Shown here in pieces: positions 1-8,670 of a DNA stretch of 32,173 nucleotides; within the stretch, counting starts at the first letter, position 1; the number at the start of each line of letters is the position of its first letter. Made by a program: the position numbers and the translations under genes. The notes under the pieces were generated by a model that was given only the letters and a program-made list of their open reading frames with translations, ran no database searches and was not told the origin of the DNA. This stretch comes from JACCUZ01 sp038246575 (GTDB taxonomy: Bacteria; Actinomycetota; Actinomycetes; JACCUZ01): contig JBBRVU010000026.1 of NCBI GenBank assembly GCA_038246575.1, positions 1 through 32,173 of the forward strand, given 5' to 3'.

Positions 1-1595
1 GACACGATCGCGTCGCGGACGGCCAGGTACGCGGGCGAGGTGAACACTGCCGGGTCCAGCTCGTCGAACGCCGCACTGGCGAGTGCGGGTGCCTGCAGCA
101 CGATCTTCAAGCTGTCCCGCTCCACCCGCAGCACTGGGTCTGCGGGGTCGGGCAGCGCCAGTCGGCTGGGTCCGGTCTCGGCCGGCGACTCAGCAGCGCC
201 ATCGCTACCGGTGTCAGGCACCTGACGTGTCGGCCGGCGCGACGGTTCGGCACCGCCGCGACGGGCTGCCCCGCCGGCCTGGCCGACCGCGCGGGTCACC
301 GGCTCGACCTCCATCCCGAGCCAGCCCGCCAACGTTCGCGCGTACTCCGGGCGAAGCGACTGGTCGCGGATCGACGCGACGACCGGGGCCGCGGCCTGCA
401 GGGCCGCGATCCTTCCTTCGGGTGTGTCCAGGTCGAAACGGGCGAGGGTGGAGCGCAACGCGAACTCGAACAGCGGCACGCGGCGAGCGACGAGATCACG
501 CACGGCGGGATCTCCCTTGTCCTGGCGTAGCTCGCAGGGGTCCATGCCGCTGGGCTCCACCGCGACGAACGTCTGCGTGACGAACTTCTGGTCGTCCTGG
601 AACGCCTTCAACGCCGCCTTCTGACCGGCACTGTCCCCGTCGAAGGTGAAGATGACCTCGCCACGGAACTCGTTCTGGTCCATCAGCAGCCGGCGCAGCA
701 TCTTGATGTGCTCGTCCCCGAACGCCGTGCCGCAGGTGGCCACCGCGGTGTCGACCCCAGCCAGATGGCAGGCCATCACGTCGGTGTAGCCCTCGACGAT
801 GACCGCTTGCATCTTGCGCGCGATCTCGCGCTTGGCCAGGTCGAGGCCGTAGAGCACGGTCGACTTCTTGTACAGGGGCGTCTCGGGGGTGTTGACGTAC
901 TTCGCCTCGATGCGGTCGTCGTCGAAGAGCCGTCTTGCCCCGAAGCCGATGACGTCGCCACCCATCTCGCGGATCGGCCACAGCAGCCGGCTCTTGAACC
1001 GATCGATGGGTCCCCGCTGACCGGAGCTGGCCAGCCCCGCGGTGACGAGCTCGTCGTGGCTGAAGCCTTTCGCGCGCAGGTGCTGGCACAGCGTGTCCCA
1101 CTCGCGCGGCGCGAATCCGACCCCGAAGTGCTCGGCGGCGGCCTGGTCGAACCCACGCTCGGCGAGGAACTGGCGGGCCGTTGCCGCGGCGGGGGTTGCC
1201 AGCTGCTCCACGTAGAACTGCGCGGCCAGCTTGTGCGCCTCCAGCAGTCGGGTCCGCTGGCCCTGCTGGCGGCCCGGGGCGTGTCCGCCCTCCTCGTAGC
1301 GCAGCGCGATACCGGTGCGGCCGGCGAGGTGCTCGACCGCCTCGGCGAAGGTCAGGTGGTCGATCTTCATCAGGAACGAGATGACGTCCCCACCCTCCGA
1401 GCAGCCGAAGCAGTGCCAGCTGCCGACGGTCGGGCGCACGGAGAACGACGGAGTCTTCTCGTCGTGGAAGGGGCACAGCCCCTTGAAGTTCCCCCCGCCC
1501 GCGGGCCGCAGGGTCACCACGTCGCCGATCACGTCGGCCAGGTCCGCGCGCTCCTTGACGAGGGCGACGTCCTCGTCGCGGATCCGGCCTGCCAC
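1..1595 (-). CDS. dnaG: DNA primase DnaG, 3' end truncated by window edge
   Basis: Synthesises RNA primers for replication and acts with DnaB helicase. Translation from the GTG at 1595 starts VAGRIRDEDVALVKERADL and runs open to the window edge (531 codons). The N-terminal zinc-binding domain is seen as CPFHDEKTPSF followed by WHCFGCSEGGDVISF, giving the usual C-x2-H...C-x2-C ligands. The Toprim core shows VIFTFDGDSAGQKAAL. The helicase-interaction region follows and is cut off at coordinate 1. The GTG start is supported by the first residues matching the family start and by a TAGACT -10 box eight nucleotides upstream, so the mRNA is probably leaderless. It lies downstream of dgt and the reductase gene on the same strand but seems to have its own promoter. 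Confidence 0.97.
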   Translation of the reverse strand, partial: MAGRIRDEDVALVKERADLADVIGDVVTLRPAGGGNFKGLCPFHDEKTPSFSVRPTVGSWHCFGCSEGGDVISFLMKIDHLTFAEAVEHLAGRTGIALRYEEGGHAPGRQQGQRTRLLEAHKLAAQFYVEQLATPAAATARQFLAERGFDQAAAEHFGVGFAPREWDTLCQHLRAKGFSHDELVTAGLASSGQRGPIDRFKSRLLWPIREMGGDVIGFGARRLFDDDRIEAKYVNTPETPLYKKSTVLYGLDLAKREIARKMQAVIVEGYTDVMACHLAGVDTAVATCGTAFGDEHIKMLRRLLMDQNEFRGEVIFTFDGDSAGQKAALKAFQDDQKFVTQTFVAVEPSGMDPCELRQDKGDPAVRDLVARRVPLFEFALRSTLARFDLDTPEGRIAALQAAAPVVASIRDQSLRPEYARTLAGWLGMEVEPVTRAVGQAGGAARRGGAEPSRRPTRQVPDTGSDGAAESPAETGPSRLALPDPADPVLRVERDSLKIVLQAPALASAAFDELDPAVFTSPAYLAVRDAIV

Positions 1596-1603
1596 GGGTC
1601 GGG

Positions 1604-1609
1604 AGTCTA
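1604..1609 (-). promoter_or_regulatory. Candidate -10 box (TAGACT) of dnaG, leaderless type
   Basis: TAGACT on the minus strand ends 8 nt before the dnaG GTG, which would put transcription start at or next to the start codon. The TAnnnT form and spacing match the leaderless promoters common in actinobacteria. No clear -35 was seen. Confidence 0.5.
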
Positions 1610-1616
1610 CGGCTGC

Positions 1617-1635
1617 CCCGGCGACCGGCGCCGGG
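1617..1635 (-). other. GC-rich hairpin between the reductase gene and dnaG
   Basis: A perfect 7-bp stem (CCCGGCG / CGCCGGG) with a 5-nt loop sits in the 58-bp spacer after the reductase stop codon and just upstream of the dnaG -10 box. There is no U-tract, so it is not a canonical intrinsic terminator. It could attenuate read-through from the upstream operon. Confidence 0.3.
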
Positions 1636-1653
1636 CGTCCACAGGGGCCAGGA

Positions 1654-2880
1654 TCAGAGCTCGCCCAGCGGCACGTCCGGATCGGCCAGGCGGTCGGGAT
1701 CGACCTCGGCCCGGGCGCGGGCCAGCCTCTTGATCTCGTCCGCGGCGTCCCAGTCGTTGACGTTCATGCCGGCCAGCACGTGGCCGTCCCGCAGCCAGAA
1801 TGCGAGCCATTTCTCACCCGCGGGGTCCCCGCGTAGCACCACCCGGTCGGCCTCGCCCGGACCCGCGTGGCCGTGGTACTCCATGGACAGGTCGTACTGG
1901 TCGGTGAAGAAGTAGGGCAGCTTCGCGTAGGGCTCCCCCTTGCCGGCCATCGTCAGGCCAGCAGCCTTGCCCTGGTTGGACGCGTTGGACCAGTGCTCGA
2001 CGCGCAGCCGCGCGCCAATGAGCGGGTTGTACGCGTTGGCGACGTCGCCGGCGGCGAGCACGGCGGGGTCAGCGGTCCGCAGCAGCTCGTCGACGACGAC
2101 GCCGTTGTCGACCTCGAGCCCGGCCGCCTCGGCGAGCTCGGTGTTGGGCCGGATGCCCACGCCGACGACGACCAGATCCGCGTCCACCGTGGACCCGTCG
2201 GCCGCACGCACGGCCGTGACCCGGCCGCCCCGGCCCTCGAAGCCCTCGACGCCGGTTCCGGTGCGCAGGTCCACGCCGTTGTCCCGGTGCAGCCGCGCGA
2301 ACACCTCGCCGACCTCGGCGCCGAGCACGGCGTGCAACGGGGTCGGCTGTGGCTCGATCAGGGTGACGGAGCAGCCGTGGTGACGGGCCGCAGCGGCGAC
2401 CTCGAGACCGATCCAGCCGCCCCCCACGACGACCAGGGCACCCTTCTTCGCGAGCATGTCCCGCAGGCTCTCCGCGTCGGCGAGGCTGCGCAGGTAGGCG
2501 ATGCCGCCGAGGTCGGACCCCGGAATGTCCAGGCGGCGCGGCGAAGACCCGGTGGCCAGCAGCACCGCGTCGTAGTCGAGGCGCTCACCGTCGGACAGCT
2601 CGACCACCTGGGCCTTCCGGTCCAGGCCGGTGGCCCGGGTGCCCAGCCGCAGCTCGACGTCGTGCTCGGCGTACCAGCCCTCGTCGTGGACGAAGACCTT
2701 CTCGCGGCCCTTGTCGCCCTTGAGCAGCTCCTTGGACAGCGGCGGGCGCTCGTACGGCCGGACATCCTCCTCCCCGACCAGGACCACCCGCCCGTCGAAG
2801 CCCGTCCCGCGCAAGGACTCGGCGGCCTTCGCCCCGGCCAGGCTTGCCCCCACGATCACCTGCGTCGACTGTGCTGACAC
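1654..2880 (-). CDS. FAD-dependent NAD(P)H:ferredoxin/rubredoxin reductase (BphA4-like)
   Basis: Predicted to pass electrons from NAD(P)H through FAD to a small iron-sulfur or similar carrier. Near the N-terminus VIVGASLAGAKAAE is the FAD-binding dinucleotide fold. VVGGGWIGLEVAAAARHHG in the middle is the NAD(P)H-binding fold. ATGSSPRRLDIPG and VLAAGDVANAYN are the conserved ATG and GD segments, and FFTDQYDLSMEYHGHAG begins the C-terminal reductase domain. At 408 residues it has the usual family length. I prefer the GTG at 2880 because an AGGTGG-like site lies 5 nt upstream; an in-frame GTG at 2889 is possible. No ferredoxin gene is adjacent, so its partner is unknown. It might serve the two Rieske oxygenases over 11 kb away, but that is only a guess. 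Confidence 0.88.
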   Translation of the reverse strand: MSAQSTQVIVGASLAGAKAAESLRGTGFDGRVVLVGEEDVRPYERPPLSKELLKGDKGREKVFVHDEGWYAEHDVELRLGTRATGLDRKAQVVELSDGERLDYDAVLLATGSSPRRLDIPGSDLGGIAYLRSLADAESLRDMLAKKGALVVVGGGWIGLEVAAAARHHGCSVTLIEPQPTPLHAVLGAEVGEVFARLHRDNGVDLRTGTGVEGFEGRGGRVTAVRAADGSTVDADLVVVGVGIRPNTELAEAAGLEVDNGVVVDELLRTADPAVLAAGDVANAYNPLIGARLRVEHWSNASNQGKAAGLTMAGKGEPYAKLPYFFTDQYDLSMEYHGHAGPGEADRVVLRGDPAGEKWLAFWLRDGHVLAGMNVNDWDAADEIKRLARARAEVDPDRLADPDVPLGEL

Positions 2881-2916
2881 GTCACCCACCTGCCTCTCGC
2901 CTGGAATCCACCATTG

Positions 2917-4134
2917 TCATCCTGCCGTCCACCGGGCGTGCGCCGCCATGGCCGAGGTGTCCGTCAGGGAGGCAACCTGGTCCAGCACGACCCGCAGCCG
3001 AGCCGCGTCGTCGGTCGCTGCGTCGAAGTCCGGTCGGAAGAACGCGTCGATGGTGTCCGGTGCCTTGGCCAGCAGGACGTTCACGAGCTCGTGCACCAGA
3101 TCGCGTTGGGCCGCGTAGCGATGGGCCGACGCGGGGCTGGACATCACGTACCGGTCGGCGACCGCTTTGAGCACCTCGCACTCGTGCCGCACGTCATCAG
3201 GCACAACGAGACCGGCCTGATAGCGCGCGAGCAGGCCGTTACCGTGGACGTCGCGGGTTGCGTTCTCGGCGGCGCGGGCAAACCGGCCGATCAGCTGGCT
3301 CGTCGCGTTCTTCAGCCCCGCGAGACTGCGGTGCGAGCCGTCGTAGGCCACCGGCCAGAACGGCAGTCCCACCAGGCGGTCCAACGCCTCGTCGAAGGCT
3401 GCGACGTCGACCCCCGGGACGCGCGCCGCAGCCACTGCCGTCAAGGCGGTCCGCTCGGCAGCGTCGCGCAGGACGTCGAGTCGCAGGTGCCCGGCGACGA
3501 CCGCGTCCTCCAGGTCGTGCACGGAGTAGGCGATGTCGTCGGACCAGTCCATCACCTGCGCTTCCAGGCACCGGGTGCCCGCGGGCGACTCGCCGCGGAA
3601 CCAGTCGAAGACGTCGCGGTCCTCGTCGTAGACGCCGAACTTGACCGGGTCCTCGTCCTGCCCCCAGGGGTACTTGCACGATGCGTCCAGCGCGGCCCGG
3701 GTGAGGTTGAGGCCGACGCTGCGGCCGTCGGGCGAGAACGTCTTGGCCTCCAGCCGGGACAGGATGCGCAGGCTCTGCGCGTTCCCCTCGAAGCCGACCG
3801 GCCGGGCAAGCTCGGCAAGAGCGGCCTCGCCGGTGTGCCCGAAGGGTGGATGGCCGATGTCGTGGGCCAGGCAGGCCGTCTCCACGAGGTCGGGGTCGGT
3901 GCCGAGCGCCTGGCCGATCTCGCGGCCGATCTGCGCGCACTCCAGCGAGTGGGTCAACCGGGTCCGCGGGAAGTCACTCTCGCCGGGGACCACGACCTGG
4001 GTCTTGTCGGCGAGCCGGCGCAACGCCGAGGAGTGCAGCACCCGCGCCCGGTCGCGCTGGTAGGCGCTGCGGCCGGGTCGCTTGGCTTCCTCCTCCACCC
4101 AGCGCTCGGTGTCTGCGGGGGTCCTCGGCGTCAT
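2917..4134 (-). CDS. dgt: Deoxyguanosinetriphosphate triphosphohydrolase-like protein (HD domain)
   Basis: A cytosolic HD-superfamily enzyme that cleaves dGTP or other dNTPs to nucleoside and triphosphate, affecting dNTP pools. The 405-residue product contains FPRTRLTHSLECAQIGREIG (first metal-binding His) and AHDIGHPPFGHTGE with the HD pair at residues 91-92. VMDWSDDIAYSVHDLED carries the last conserved Asp. The length and order fit the bacterial Dgt family. The ATG at 4134 overlaps the TGA of the upstream ydcF-like gene (ATGA), so the two are probably translationally coupled. Proximity to dnaG fits a nucleotide and replication neighbourhood. Substrate preference cannot be read from the sequence. 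Confidence 0.94.
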   Translation of the reverse strand: MTPRTPADTERWVEEEAKRPGRSAYQRDRARVLHSSALRRLADKTQVVVPGESDFPRTRLTHSLECAQIGREIGQALGTDPDLVETACLAHDIGHPPFGHTGEAALAELARPVGFEGNAQSLRILSRLEAKTFSPDGRSVGLNLTRAALDASCKYPWGQDEDPVKFGVYDEDRDVFDWFRGESPAGTRCLEAQVMDWSDDIAYSVHDLEDAVVAGHLRLDVLRDAAERTALTAVAAARVPGVDVAAFDEALDRLVGLPFWPVAYDGSHRSLAGLKNATSQLIGRFARAAENATRDVHGNGLLARYQAGLVVPDDVRHECEVLKAVADRYVMSSPASAHRYAAQRDLVHELVNVLLAKAPDTIDAFFRPDFDAATDDAARLRVVLDQVASLTDTSAMAAHARWTAG

Positions 4135-4754
4135 ACCGCGTTGGGTCCCCGGTCGGAGCTGCGGTGGAACGCCTTCCAGTACAGGTAGGCCAGGGTCTCG
4201 CGGGCGATGTAGCGGATCTCGGTGCTCCTGGTACGCACGGCCGGCCCCTGCCGGGTCGGCGAGAGAGCGGCGTCGATCCCCTGGTCGCGGGCCATCGACC
4301 GGGTGCGCACGGCGTGCCACGGGTCGGTGATGATCACGGCGCTGGACCAGCCCTTGCTCTGCATCCGGGCCTGCACCGCGGTCAGGCTGGACAGAGTGTC
4401 CGACCCCGTGCCGACGGAGGTCACCCGTCCGCCAGGAACCCCGTGGTCCTCCAGCCATGTCTTGCCGGCCGCTCCCTCGGTGAACCGGTCACCGTCCTGC
4501 TTGCCGCCCACGGTGATGATGCGTGGCGCGACATCGTCGCGGTAGAGGTTCCGGGCATGCACCAGGCGGGCCGTGAAGACGCTCGACGGGCGCCCGTCGA
4601 ACTGCGCCGCGCCGAGCACCACGATGACGTCGGAGACTCTCCGGTCGTCCTGGCGGGCGAACCACCAGACGTACCCGCCGGTGACCGCGACGAGCGCGAG
4701 CGCACCGAAGAGCAGCGCCGCCACCAGCTTGACGGCCCAGCGGATCAGCAGCAT
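4131..4754 (-). CDS. YdcF family (DUF218) membrane-anchored protein
   Basis: A 207-residue protein with one N-terminal membrane segment (residues about 9-31, LVAALLFGALALVAVTGGYVWWF), followed by an extracytoplasmic DUF218 domain. Family landmarks are DVIVVLGAAQFDGRPS, ITVGGKQDGDRFTEG, VGTGSDTLSSL and VIITDPWHAVRTRSMA. Related ElyC/SanA/YdcF proteins are linked to the cell envelope, but their biochemical role is not settled. The gene ends in an ATGA overlap with dgt. No clear Shine-Dalgarno precedes the ATG at 4754, leaving the start a little uncertain. It lies 61 bp after the ppdK stop codon, so it may be read from the ppdK transcript. Confidence 0.85.
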   Translation of the reverse strand: MLLIRWAVKLVAALLFGALALVAVTGGYVWWFARQDDRRVSDVIVVLGAAQFDGRPSSVFTARLVHARNLYRDDVAPRIITVGGKQDGDRFTEGAAGKTWLEDHGVPGGRVTSVGTGSDTLSSLTAVQARMQSKGWSSAVIITDPWHAVRTRSMARDQGIDAALSPTRQGPAVRTRSTEIRYIARETLAYLYWKAFHRSSDRGPNAV

Positions 4755-4815
4755 CAGGCGACCACGTGCCCCGGACGACTCCGAGCTGCCGTCGGTGCCG
4801 CGGTCGACAACCCCG

Positions 4816-7509
4816 TCACCGGCTGTCGCTGCCGTCGCTCACGATCACGGCCCGACCGGCCTCGAGGCGAGCAACCGGCACCCGGAAGGGCGAGCAGGAC
4901 ACGTAGTCGAGCCCGACCTCGTGGAAGAAGTGCACCGAGTCGGGGTCGCCACCGTGCTCGCCGCACACCCCGAGCTTGAGATCGGGTTTCGTTGCCCGGC
5001 CCTGCTCGCAGCCGATGCGGACCAGTGCTCCGACGCCGTCGATGTCCAGGGACTCGAACGGCGAGACGCCGAAGATGCCCTTCTCGAGGTAGGCGGAGAA
5101 GAACGCGGCCTCGACGTCGTCGCGGGAGAAGCCCCACGTCGTCTGGGTGAGGTCGTTGGTTCCGAAGGAGAAGAAGTCGGCGGCCTCGGCGATCTGGCCG
5201 GCGGTCAACGCCGCCCGGGGCAGCTCGATCATCGTCCCGATCAGGTGGTCGATCTCGATGCCCTCGCGCTCGCAGACCTCCGCAGCGATCCGCTCGGCCT
5301 CCTCGCGGACGAGCTCGAGCTCCTGCACGGCGTCGACGAGCGGGATCATGATCTCGACCCGCGGGTCACCGCCCGCCTTCTTGCGCTCGGCCGCAGCCTC
5401 GAGGATCGCGCGCACCTGCATGGCGAACAGCCCGGGCACCACGATGCCCAGCCGGACGCCGCGCAGACCCAGCATCGGGTTCTGCTCGTGCAGCCGGTGC
5501 ACGGCCTGGAGCAGGCGCAGCTCGTTCTCGTGCTCCTCGCCTCGCGCCTCTGCCTGCGCCACCCGCACCGACAACTCGGTGTAGTCGGGCAGGAACTCGT
5601 GCAGCGGGGGGTCCAACAGACGCACCGTCACAGGGAGGCCGTCCATGGCCTCGAAGATGCCGACGAAGTCCTCGCGCTGCAGCGGCAGCAGGGCCTCCAG
5701 CGCCGACTCGCGCTCCTCGTCACCGTCGGCCAGGATCAGCCGCTCGACATAGCGACGCCGCTCGCCGAGGAACATGTGCTCCGTGCGGCACAGGCCGATG
5801 CCCTGCGCCCCGAAGCGGCGAGCCCGCTCGGAGTCCTCCGGGGTGTCGGAGTTGGCGCGCACCGCCAGCCGGCGCTTCCCGTCGGCGTGCTGCATCAACC
5901 GGTGCACCGCCTTGACGAGCTCGTCCGCGTCGTCGCTGTCGGGGTCGAGGCTGCCCTCGAAGTACTCCACCACCGGTGACGGGACGACAGAGACCTCGCC
6001 GAGGTAGACGGCGCCGGACGTGCCGTCGATCGAGAGGACGTCGCCCTCCTCGACCACTGTGCCCCCGACGGTCATCCGGCGCTTCTTGGTGTCCACCTCG
6101 AGCGCATCGGCGCCGCAGACGCAGGTCTTGCCCATCCCGCGCGCCACGACCGCAGCGTGCGAGGTCTTGCCGCCGCGACTGGTGAGGATGCCCTGCGCCG
6201 CGATCATCCCGTCCAGGTCGTCCGGGTTGGTCTCGCGGCGGACGAGGATCACGTCCTCACCCGACCGCGACCACTTCACCGCGGTGTACGAGTCGAAGAC
6301 CGCCTTGCCAACGGCGGCGCCCGGAGAGGCGTTCATCCCCTTGGCGATCCGTTCCTTGTCGGTCGTGTCCTCGAACCGCGGGAACATGAGCTGGGCGAGC
6401 TGGTCGCCGGTGACCCGGGTGAGCGCCTCGTCCATGTCGATCAGGCCCTGGTCGACCAGCTGGGTGGCGATCCGGAACGCCGCGCCCGCGGTCCGCTTGC
6501 CGACCCGGGTCTGGAGCATCCACAGCTTGTTGCGCTCGATGGTGAACTCGATGTCGCACAGGTCGCGGTAGTGGTTCTCCAACGTCTCCATGATGGACAT
6601 CAGCTCGTCGTAGGCCGGCTTGTCGATGCCCTCCAGGTCCTGCAGCGGCAACGTGTTGCGGATGCCGGCCACGACGTCCTCACCCTGAGCGTTCTGGAGG
6701 TAGTCGCCGTAGATGCCCTGCTGCCCCGACCCTGGGTCACGGGTGAAGGCCACGCCGGTCCCGGAGTCCATGCCGACGTTGCCGAACACCATCGAGCAGA
6801 TGTTGACCGCCGTGCCCAGGTCAGCGGGGATGCGCTCCTGGCGCCGGTAGAGAATCGCGCGTGGCGCGTTCCACGAGTCGAACACCGCGCGCACCGCAAG
6901 GTCCATCTGCTCACGCGGGTCGGTGGGGAACTCCCGCCCGCCGTGCTCGCGCACGATTCCCTTGAAGATGTCGACGACGCCGCGCAGGTCGTTCTCGTCG
7001 AGATCGAGGTCGTTCTCGGTGCCCTTGGCCTGCTTGGCCGCGTCGATCGCGTCCTCGAAGTGCTCTCCGTCGATGCCCAGGACGGTCTTGCCGAACATCT
7101 GGATCAGCCGACGGTAGGAGTCCCAGGCGAAGCGCTCGGCACCGGCCTGCTTGGCCAGGCCCTGCACGGACTCGTCGTTGAGGCCGATGTTGAGGACGGT
7201 CTCCATCATCCCGGGCATCGAGAACTTCGCCCCTGACCGCACCGAGACCAGCAGCGGGTCGTCAGCCTGGCCCAGCGTGCGGCCCATCTCCTTCTCGAGC
7301 GCGTCCAGGTGCGCGCTGACCTCGTCGCGCAGCTCGGTGGGCTCCTCGCCGGAGTCGAGGTAGACCTTGCAGGCCTCCGTCGTGATCACGAAGCCCGGCG
7401 GCACCGGCAGACCCAGGTTGGTCATCTCCGACAGATTGGCGCCCTTGCCGCCCAGCAGGTCCTTCATGTCCCTGCTGCCTTCGGTGAAGTCATAGACGTA
7501 CTTGGCCAC
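4816..7509 (-). CDS. ppdK: Pyruvate, phosphate dikinase
   Basis: Interconverts pyruvate + ATP + Pi and phosphoenolpyruvate + AMP + PPi in the cytosol. The 897-residue length matches bacterial PPDK. The N-terminal ATP-grasp part has LLGGKGANLSEM and SVRSGAKFSMPGMMETVLNIG. The swivelling phosphohistidine domain has GILTSRGGKTSHAAVVARG, with the catalytic His at residue 451. The C-terminal PEP/pyruvate barrel has FGTNDLTQTTWGFSRDD and GVCGEHGGDP with the catalytic Cys near residue 849. I chose GTG at 7509 because GAGGGG lies 8 nt upstream and the protein then begins VAKYVYDFTEGS as in the family. An ATG at 7527 is also in frame. A 78-bp spacer separates it from the upstream deacetylase gene. Confidence 0.97.
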   Translation of the reverse strand: MAKYVYDFTEGSRDMKDLLGGKGANLSEMTNLGLPVPPGFVITTEACKVYLDSGEEPTELRDEVSAHLDALEKEMGRTLGQADDPLLVSVRSGAKFSMPGMMETVLNIGLNDESVQGLAKQAGAERFAWDSYRRLIQMFGKTVLGIDGEHFEDAIDAAKQAKGTENDLDLDENDLRGVVDIFKGIVREHGGREFPTDPREQMDLAVRAVFDSWNAPRAILYRRQERIPADLGTAVNICSMVFGNVGMDSGTGVAFTRDPGSGQQGIYGDYLQNAQGEDVVAGIRNTLPLQDLEGIDKPAYDELMSIMETLENHYRDLCDIEFTIERNKLWMLQTRVGKRTAGAAFRIATQLVDQGLIDMDEALTRVTGDQLAQLMFPRFEDTTDKERIAKGMNASPGAAVGKAVFDSYTAVKWSRSGEDVILVRRETNPDDLDGMIAAQGILTSRGGKTSHAAVVARGMGKTCVCGADALEVDTKKRRMTVGGTVVEEGDVLSIDGTSGAVYLGEVSVVPSPVVEYFEGSLDPDSDDADELVKAVHRLMQHADGKRRLAVRANSDTPEDSERARRFGAQGIGLCRTEHMFLGERRRYVERLILADGDEERESALEALLPLQREDFVGIFEAMDGLPVTVRLLDPPLHEFLPDYTELSVRVAQAEARGEEHENELRLLQAVHRLHEQNPMLGLRGVRLGIVVPGLFAMQVRAILEAAAERKKAGGDPRVEIMIPLVDAVQELELVREEAERIAAEVCEREGIEIDHLIGTMIELPRAALTAGQIAEAADFFSFGTNDLTQTTWGFSRDDVEAAFFSAYLEKGIFGVSPFESLDIDGVGALVRIGCEQGRATKPDLKLGVCGEHGGDPDSVHFFHEVGLDYVSCSPFRVPVARLEAGRAVIVSDGSDSR

Positions 7510-7587
7510 TGCTAGCACCCCTCGCATGATCGACGGCGATCCGGCAAGCCTGCGAGCGGAGCCTACCCAGACCGGGTCAGGGCGACG

Positions 7588-8670
7588 CTATCCAGCGAAG
7601 GCCTCGAGCAGCGCGACCACGTCAGGCCCGAGGCGAGTGAGGTCGTAGCCGCCCTCCTGGACGAGCACGGTCGGACGGTCGAGGCCCGCCAGCAGTCGCC
7701 CGGCCGCCTGGAACCCGGCCGTGGACACCTCCAGCGGGCTCTCGGGGTCGCTGCCGGCGGCGTCGAGCCCCAGCGACACCACCAGCGCCCCTGGGTCGAA
7801 CTCGGCCACCTGCGCGACCAGGTCGGTGAGCGCGCCGAGCCAGTCGTCATCGCCGGTGCCAGGCTCCAGCGGACGGTTGTACGTGGCCCCAGCCCCCCCG
7901 CCGGAACCGTGCTCGTCGGCGTACCCCACGAAGTGCGGGAACCAGCCCGCCCCCGGATCGACGTGCAGTGAGGCGTAGAACACATCTCCCCGCTCCCAGA
8001 ACACGGCCTGGGTGCCGTTGCCGTGGTGCGCGTCAACGTCCACGATCGCCACCCGGGCGACACCGCTGCCCCGCAGCGCCTCGGCCGCGACCGCGGCATT
8101 GTTGAGGTAGCAGGACCCCCCGAACGCACGCCGGGTCGCATGATGACCGGGAGGGCGGACCAGGGCGTACGCCGCACCCGCGCCCGCTGTGACCAGGTCG
8201 ACCGCGGTGAGCGTGACGTCGACGGCGGCTCGGGCCGCGGCCCAGGTCCCGGGACCCACGAGCGTCATCGTGTCGTAGCACCAGACACCGGCCCGCGCGT
8301 GCGTCGCGACGGGCTCGCGCGCGGGCATCCCGTCGAGCATCCCGGCGGTCGGGAAGACGTAGGGAACCACCTGGTCCTGGCCGACCAGCGCCGCGTAGTC
8401 CCCGGCTGCCCAGTCGTCGGCGACGGTGGCCAGGTGGGCGAGCAGACCTTCGTCATGAACCCGCCGCAGGACCTCGTCGTCGTGGGCCGTGCCGGGCACC
8501 AGCGGCGCACCTGCTGCGGTGACCGCCGCCAGCAGCACCTGGGCGCGCTCCGGCACCTCGGTCGCGGGCGTCAGCACGCCGACCCACACCTCGCCGCCCG
8601 GGACGTGGCGCAGGACCTCGTCGGACCAGACAACCGGAGGAAGCGGAGCCAGGGGCGGCACGTGGTGCAT
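7588..8670 (-). CDS. Histone-deacetylase-fold amidohydrolase (class II HDAC / acetylpolyamine amidohydrolase family)
   Basis: A 360-residue zinc-dependent deacetylase. Motifs in order: ALVRPPGHHA (charge-relay His pair), IVDVDAHHGNGTQ with metal ligands Asp213 and His215, SLGLDAAGSDP with the third ligand Asp303, and VQEGGYDL with the transition-state Tyr342. In bacteria this family removes acetyl groups from acetylpolyamines or other N-acetylated small molecules; the substrate here is unknown. Its ATG at 8670 overlaps the ATG of the divergent P1 peptidase, leaving no intergenic promoter. A later start near residue 13 (GTGGTCTGG) would still keep the catalytic fold intact. It is codirectional with ppdK but looks functionally unrelated. 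Confidence 0.9.
   Translation of the reverse strand: MHHVPPLAPLPPVVWSDEVLRHVPGGEVWVGVLTPATEVPERAQVLLAAVTAAGAPLVPGTAHDDEVLRRVHDEGLLAHLATVADDWAAGDYAALVGQDQVVPYVFPTAGMLDGMPAREPVATHARAGVWCYDTMTLVGPGTWAAARAAVDVTLTAVDLVTAGAGAAYALVRPPGHHATRRAFGGSCYLNNAAVAAEALRGSGVARVAIVDVDAHHGNGTQAVFWERGDVFYASLHVDPGAGWFPHFVGYADEHGSGGGAGATYNRPLEPGTGDDDWLGALTDLVAQVAEFDPGALVVSLGLDAAGSDPESPLEVSTAGFQAAGRLLAGLDRPTVLVQEGGYDLTRLGPDVVALLEAFAG

Noticed and set aside
496..1476. A 326-codon minus-strand open frame within dnaG
   Set aside because: The real DnaG frame is open through this whole stretch with zinc-finger and Toprim motifs; this other frame is Arg/Gly-rich noise.
7588..8670. Deacetylase considered as a chromatin-type (histone) enzyme
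   Set aside because: The fold is shared by bacterial acetylpolyamine and acetyl-amide hydrolases; no histone-like partner is nearby, so no chromatin role can be supported.
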